13,951 nucleotides of DNA, from the NCBI GenBank assembly GCA_900155495.1, contig FTLJ01001185.1:1-13951 (forward strand), in the 5' to 3' direction. This DNA comes from Porogramme epimiltina. Its lineage: Eukaryota; Basidiomycota; Agaricomycetes; Polyporales; Polyporaceae. Positions 10,720 to 13,951 of the stretch are shown piece by piece. Within the stretch, counting starts at the first letter, position 1; every line of letters begins with the position of its first letter. Position numbers and translations under genes: made by a program. The notes under the pieces are model-generated. The model did no database searches, was not told the origin of the DNA, and saw nothing but the letters and a program-made list of their open reading frames with translations.

Positions 10720-11602
10720 ATGGAAACTAGCTATAGCTATGCTCACTTTACTCACGATCCTAACATTGCCTACTGCTGTGAGTGGGAGCCACCCTTGTCT
10801 CACCTCGGATGGGGGGTCGTCCCCCATTCAAGCCGGTATGCGGGAATTCAAGAGTTAGTCACCGCCACCAAGCTACACCTACCGCAACATTTTGCGGGAC
10901 TTCTAGACATCATGGTGGAGGACTGGTTCTCCGGAAGGCGAGTGCTTTCACCCGCAGGCCCACCCGCAGGTCCACGCTCGTCTCGACACTTACTCACTAT
11001 GCTGTCGAACAACCTCCAGGATCGACCACGGTGGGTGGGTGGCGCAATCCTCCCTCCTCTTCCATGGCTGCGACCGATGGTTCATGGCAAGGGCCCTGAA
11101 AATTCAACCGCCAGAATATCTCCGTTTGCGCCCTTACCACGACCCGCATGGCCTCCAAGCTGTGGTTACTTCCCCTGGAGGCGCCACGATGCCCATCATC
11201 GACCCCGCAATAAACTACTGCACGCTGGAGATCCCCAGTGCGGACGCCGTCGACATTGCGCCACAGTTCTTCGTGCCCGTAGTCTCCTTCCTCATCAAGG
11301 CGAAAGAACACTACGTCCCCACACCCGACCTATACCTCTGCCTGCTATGTGCCTTCAAGCCTCATCCGCTAGTGGTGGACATTGACGGCATGGTCGACGT
11401 CCCCCGTGAGTCCTGGGTGGTCACGCAGATCGCTGCGGGATGCATGAACCGGGACCCCTGGATTGTCTGGCGCGTCATGGACGTGCTCGCTGGCGACTTC
11501 GAGCTCAAGCGCAACTTCGCGGCGCTGGTCCCTGAGGATTTGCGGAAGATGGCGGATGTGGCCATCGATGTGGACGACGGCATCACGCGACTGTGCTCAT
11601 GA
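10720..11602 (+). CDS. Small protein with two PAH-like (Sin3-type) domains, upstream paralogue
   Basis: Two exons, 10720-10925 and 11020-11602, joined in phase 2 to give 262 residues. Not recognised as a named gene. It is a clear paralogue of the gene at 12199-13226: LLDIMVEDW/IDHGGW here matches LLDILCDER/VDDDEA there with the intron at the same codon, and VWRVMDVLAGDFELKRNF matches VWRVLDILRDSLELQWEF. Both halves fit the four-helix PAH pattern. Domain 1, about 42-96: IQELVTATKLHL, HFAGLLDIM, SSLLFHG, then a weaker helix 4. Domain 2, about 152-247: VVSFLIKAKEHY, PDLYLCLLCAF, a long loop, IVWRVMDVL, then FELKRNFAALVPEDL. PAH domains are binding modules of Sin3 corepressors; no HDAC-interaction region is present. 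The donor GTTCTC is weak and the 94-base intron is long. An ATG at 10642 is an alternative start if the upstream intron is not real. No signal peptide or membrane span. Confidence 0.62.
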
Positions 11603-12014
11603 GTCATGGCACGAGTAGAAATAGATGGTAAGTGGCGGTCGCTTCGTCTTCGCTGATATGCTTCTTTAGGGACAATGACGGCTCTCGGGATCGTATACCC
11701 TATGATGTAGTCAGTAGTACTCCGAGTCGTATTTGTTCAGGTGATCACGACACGCTACAACCAGTCCACCTTCTGCATGGCACGCGTGCGCCACATTGTC
11801 TGGTTTTAGTACAACCAATACAGTTCGTGATAGTCCTACCATACAGTAACGCACTAACGCCGTGGGAAGGCTTCGAACCTGTTCACTCGAGGCTTGATAT
11901 CAATCTGCACCAAGAAGTGATACAATGGTCTTGTATTTTATTGTTCTTATCAAACCATCGAGGTTTCCTAGAGACCCCGCCATCGATCCTCCTCGCGAAG
12001 CAGTGAGCTCGGAC

Positions 12015-12024
12015 AATAAAAAGG
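12015..12024 (+). promoter_or_regulatory. TATA-like element upstream of the second PAH-like gene
   Basis: AATAAAAAGG stands out as AT-rich about 180 bases upstream of the ATG at 12199. If it sets a start about 30 bases downstream, the mRNA would have a leader of about 150 bases containing one earlier ATG (12075). Inferred from sequence only. Confidence 0.35.
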
Positions 12025-12074
12025 CAGTCCACTCCACGCGGCTGTTCAACTACCCTTCTTTTTACACTTCATCC

Positions 12075-12170
12075 ATGTCCACTAGATCGCCCTCCCCTCA
12101 GCGAAGGTGCCTCCCTCCGAGGCAAGTCACACACCACCGTGCAATTTCGCTTGCCGCGCTGACCAGCTGA
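12075..12170 (+). other. Possible upstream ORF (31 codons) in the leader of the second PAH-like gene
   Basis: If transcription starts near 12045, ATG 12075 is the first start codon met. It encodes a short Arg/Ser/Pro-containing peptide and ends at TGA 12168-12170, 28 bases before the main ATG. Splicing it to the main frame was tried with GT and GC donors and the acceptor at 12166, and gave an immediate stop. It may lower translation of the main frame, or be chance. Confidence 0.25.
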
Positions 12171-12198
12171 AGCACGTAATAGTCGGGCCCACTCCGAG

Positions 12199-13226
12199 AT
12201 GTACCGCGCCGTCAACCCCGGTCTCAATTCAAATGTCGCGAACCACGAGCCGCGACCAGTCGAACAAATACACACCCGTGATCATGACACAAGAGCAACA
12301 AGCCACAACGACCCCAAACAAAAGCCCGCCGCAGAAGACCACATGCGCGAGTCGACGACGGACCGGCGCGCCGACGAGCTCTTCGCCGCCGCCAAGGCCC
12401 GCCTCTCGAACGAGAAGCACGAGGAGCTCCTGGACATCCTGTGCGATGAGAGGTTAGCCCAGATATCCTTGATTAATTCATCCGTTTCTGAAGTTGACAC
12501 ATGTGCTCACCGTGCAGGGTGGACGACGACGAGGCGATGGAGCGCTGCTCCACGCTGTTCGACCAGTCGGGCGACCAGCTACTCATCCAGCTCTTCAACG
12601 AGTACCGCGCCCTGCAGGACTCCTATGGCGTCCTCGAACCGGAGCCAGAGGACGCAGACGCCTCGTGGGGCCATGTCGCCGCGCCCCCAGAGGGCGCGGC
12701 AGAGGCGCTGACCACCGCACCTGCATCGGAGCAGGGCGCGACGTCGCGGTCAGGCGCTGCTGTGCTGCGTCGAGTGCGCGCAGGCGGCACGGAGAGCACC
12801 GAGTCCAGCTCCGGCCGATCCATACCTGCCGTGGAGTTCCTCGCGAAGGCGCGAGAGCTCTACGTGCACAAGAGGAAGCAGCCGGGGCTGTACGTCCGCC
12901 TGCTCTCTGCGTTCCGCATACAGCCAGCGGCCAAGGGCCTCGGCTCCACCACGCCCATACCCACCTCCTACACGCCAAGCAGGAGTGCGGGCCCTGGGTT
13001 TGAGGGGCGGCCGCGGGACGAGGTCCCAGAGGAGCTCCTCGTCGCAGCGCGGATCGCAGCGAAATGCATGGAGCGGGACTCCAGCATCGTGTGGCGCGTC
13101 CTGGACATCCTGCGCGACAGCCTTGAGCTCCAATGGGAGTTCATGGAACTTGTCCCGGGACCGCTCAGGGAGCTCGTGGGGCTGCTTGTCACGCTGAGGT
13201 CCGCCCGCGTGGACTCTGGACCGTGA
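12199..13226 (+). CDS. Small protein with two PAH-like (Sin3-type) domains, downstream paralogue
   Basis: Two exons, 12199-12452 and 12518-13226; the 65-base intron (GAGAG|GTTAGC...CGTGCAG|G, phase 2) restores one frame of 320 residues. Not recognised as a named gene. Residues 1-57 are polar and unlike the upstream paralogue; Met 49 (ATG 12343) is an alternative start. Domain 1, about 57-118, fits all four PAH helices: ADELFAAAKARL, HEELLDILCDE, EAMERCSTLFDQ, QLLIQLFNEYRAL. Residues 119-186 form an Ala/Glu/Ser/Gly-rich linker. Domain 2, about 187-302: PAVEFLAKARELY, PGLYVRLLSAF, a loop of about 50 residues rich in Pro/Ser/Gly, then IVWRVLDIL and LELQWEFMELVP, which mirrors the closing FxxFLP of PAH helix 4. 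In Sin3, PAH domains hold amphipathic helices of transcription factors and scaffold HDAC complexes; here only the binding-type modules are present, so an adaptor or decoy role is an inference. Coding sequence is strongly GC-rich. No signal peptide or membrane span. Confidence 0.72.
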
Positions 13227-13678
13227 AGTATATGACCGGCATGACGGCGGATGAATTGGGGGCGGATGCCCTGGTTGAGAAGAAGGCTCAAGATTGGACG
13301 GTCACGTTCCCACAAAGACTATGCCCAAGGATAGTTGGTGTGATTGCGAGACGACAAATAAGCAGGTGTGCGCTACGTGGTTTGTATTTGTATGCGTGCG
13401 AGAGAGGATAATGTACGTACGAATGGGATCGGTAGGGACACCCTGCTCCTTTTTGTTATGGGGCTGAGGAATGTCGGGGATGTATAATGTATTGGTACAA
13501 CATGTTGCTTTCTTTAATGTATATCGCATCGATCGCCTTCTTTAACCCTACTAGGATGGTTGCATCCATCATTTCTTTCGATGGCCGTCACGGGGCGCGC
13601 GTTCGATGTACGCCCCTAATATCTTCCGACAGAGTCTTAGTATGTATATTGTTGAAGGAGAGACCACTCACTGCAGCT
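13227..13678. other. Intergenic region between convergent gene ends
   Basis: About 450 bases between the stop of the second PAH-like gene (plus strand) and the stop of the gene on the minus strand at 13679. It should hold both 3' UTRs. It is more AT-rich than the flanks, with repeated short tracts (for example tctttaatgtatat and tgtataatgtattgg at about 13480-13525) that could serve transcript end formation on either strand. No gene or repeat recognised. Confidence 0.5.
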
Positions 13679-13951
13679 CTACTCGTCAACGTCCATGTCT
13701 CCGTCATGCTTCCACTGCGCTTGCACACTCTGCGCGGTGCTCGTCACCACCACGCCATCGAACCCCGTCACCCTCGCCTTCCCTTTCCCCTTCCTCTTCC
13801 TCTTCCCCGTCCCCGTCTCCTTCCCGCCCATATCCTCCCACACGTCCTCGTCCTCATCCTCCTCATCCCCATCCACCACCACCTCCCTCTCCTTCCCCTT
13901 CCCCCCATCCCTCCCACCCTTCCTCCCCCGCTTCTCCTCCCACCCCCGATG
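13679..13951 (-). CDS. C-terminal end of a highly charged protein, cut by the window edge
   Basis: The minus-strand frame is open from the window edge (13951) to TAG at 13681-13679, giving the last 90 residues of a protein whose start lies outside. It has a basic Gly/Arg/Lys/Glu stretch, then an acidic run (DGDEEDEDEDVWEDM), a basic run (GKRKRKGKGKAR) and an acidic end (GDMDVDE). Such charge blocks are common in fungal nuclear or nucleolar proteins, and the basic run could be a nuclear localisation signal. No catalytic domain is visible. No in-frame ATG start is needed inside the window, since codons are open to the edge. An intron within this stretch cannot be excluded, and low complexity makes the coding call only moderate. 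Confidence 0.45.
   Translation of the reverse strand, partial: HRGWEEKRGRKGGRDGGKGKEREVVVDGDEEDEDEDVWEDMGGKETGTGKRKRKGKGKARVTGFDGVVVTSTAQSVQAQWKHDGDMDVDE

Larger units (their letters stand above)
11603..12198. other. Intergenic region between the two PAH-like genes
   Basis: About 600 bases. The first part should be the 3' UTR of the upstream paralogue. No remnant of a third paralogue or transposon was seen. Near the right end are a TATA-like sequence (12015-12024) and a short upstream reading frame (12075-12170), so this region probably holds a separate promoter for the second gene. Confidence 0.5.

Noticed and set aside
11866..11882. GGCTTCGAACC, another T-loop-like string
   Set aside because: No cloverleaf could be drawn around it.
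13760..13951. Polypyrimidine low-complexity tract as a simple repeat
   Set aside because: It is irregular and reads as an open, charge-patterned coding frame on the minus strand, so it was annotated as a partial gene.
1..13951. Transposons, CRISPR arrays, bacterial-type operons or a biosynthetic cluster core gene
   Set aside because: No transposase, reverse transcriptase, terminal repeats, spaced direct repeats or synthase genes were seen.

Overview
The window looks like a piece of a filamentous basidiomycete nuclear genome, most likely an agaricomycete and perhaps a polypore (this placement is inference). It is GC-rich, its genes are cut by many short introns (mostly about 48-60 bases, with GT..AG ends and CTRAY-like branch sites), and its gene content is fungal: a secreted pectin-type glycoside hydrolase, a full-length MRP/ABCC transporter and small lineage-type proteins. 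No bacterial operons, CRISPR arrays, rRNA, convincing tRNA or transposon were seen.

Layout, left to right. (1) Positions 182-2651, minus strand: a secreted GH28 family (polygalacturonase-like) enzyme in 15 exons. All exon joins keep frame and give a 418-residue protein. (2) Positions 2652-3817: a divergent promoter region of about 1.2 kb with a good TATA box for the GH28 gene. (3) Positions 3818-9778, plus strand: an intact ABCC/MRP transporter of the fungal Ybt1/Vmr1-like type, 19 exons, 1,663 residues. (4) Positions 9779-10719: intergenic, ending in a probable 5' UTR intron. (5) Positions 10720-11602 and 12199-13226, plus strand: two small tandem genes that are clearly paralogous. They share two domains and one intron at the same place and phase. 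Both halves of each protein fit the four-helix pattern of the Sin3 paired amphipathic helix (PAH) domain, but neither has any other part of Sin3. (6) Positions 13679-13951, minus strand: the C-terminal end of a highly charged protein that runs off the window.

How they may relate: the GH28 enzyme and the ABC transporter are divergently transcribed and may share control elements, but nothing shows a common pathway. The most unusual content is the tandem pair of stand-alone PAH-like proteins. They could act as small adaptors or decoys in chromatin-linked repression, or be a fast-evolving fungal family with another role. The domain assignment was made by eye from the helix pattern and needs a profile search. 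All splice models were built by hand from frame, splice signals and remembered family motifs.
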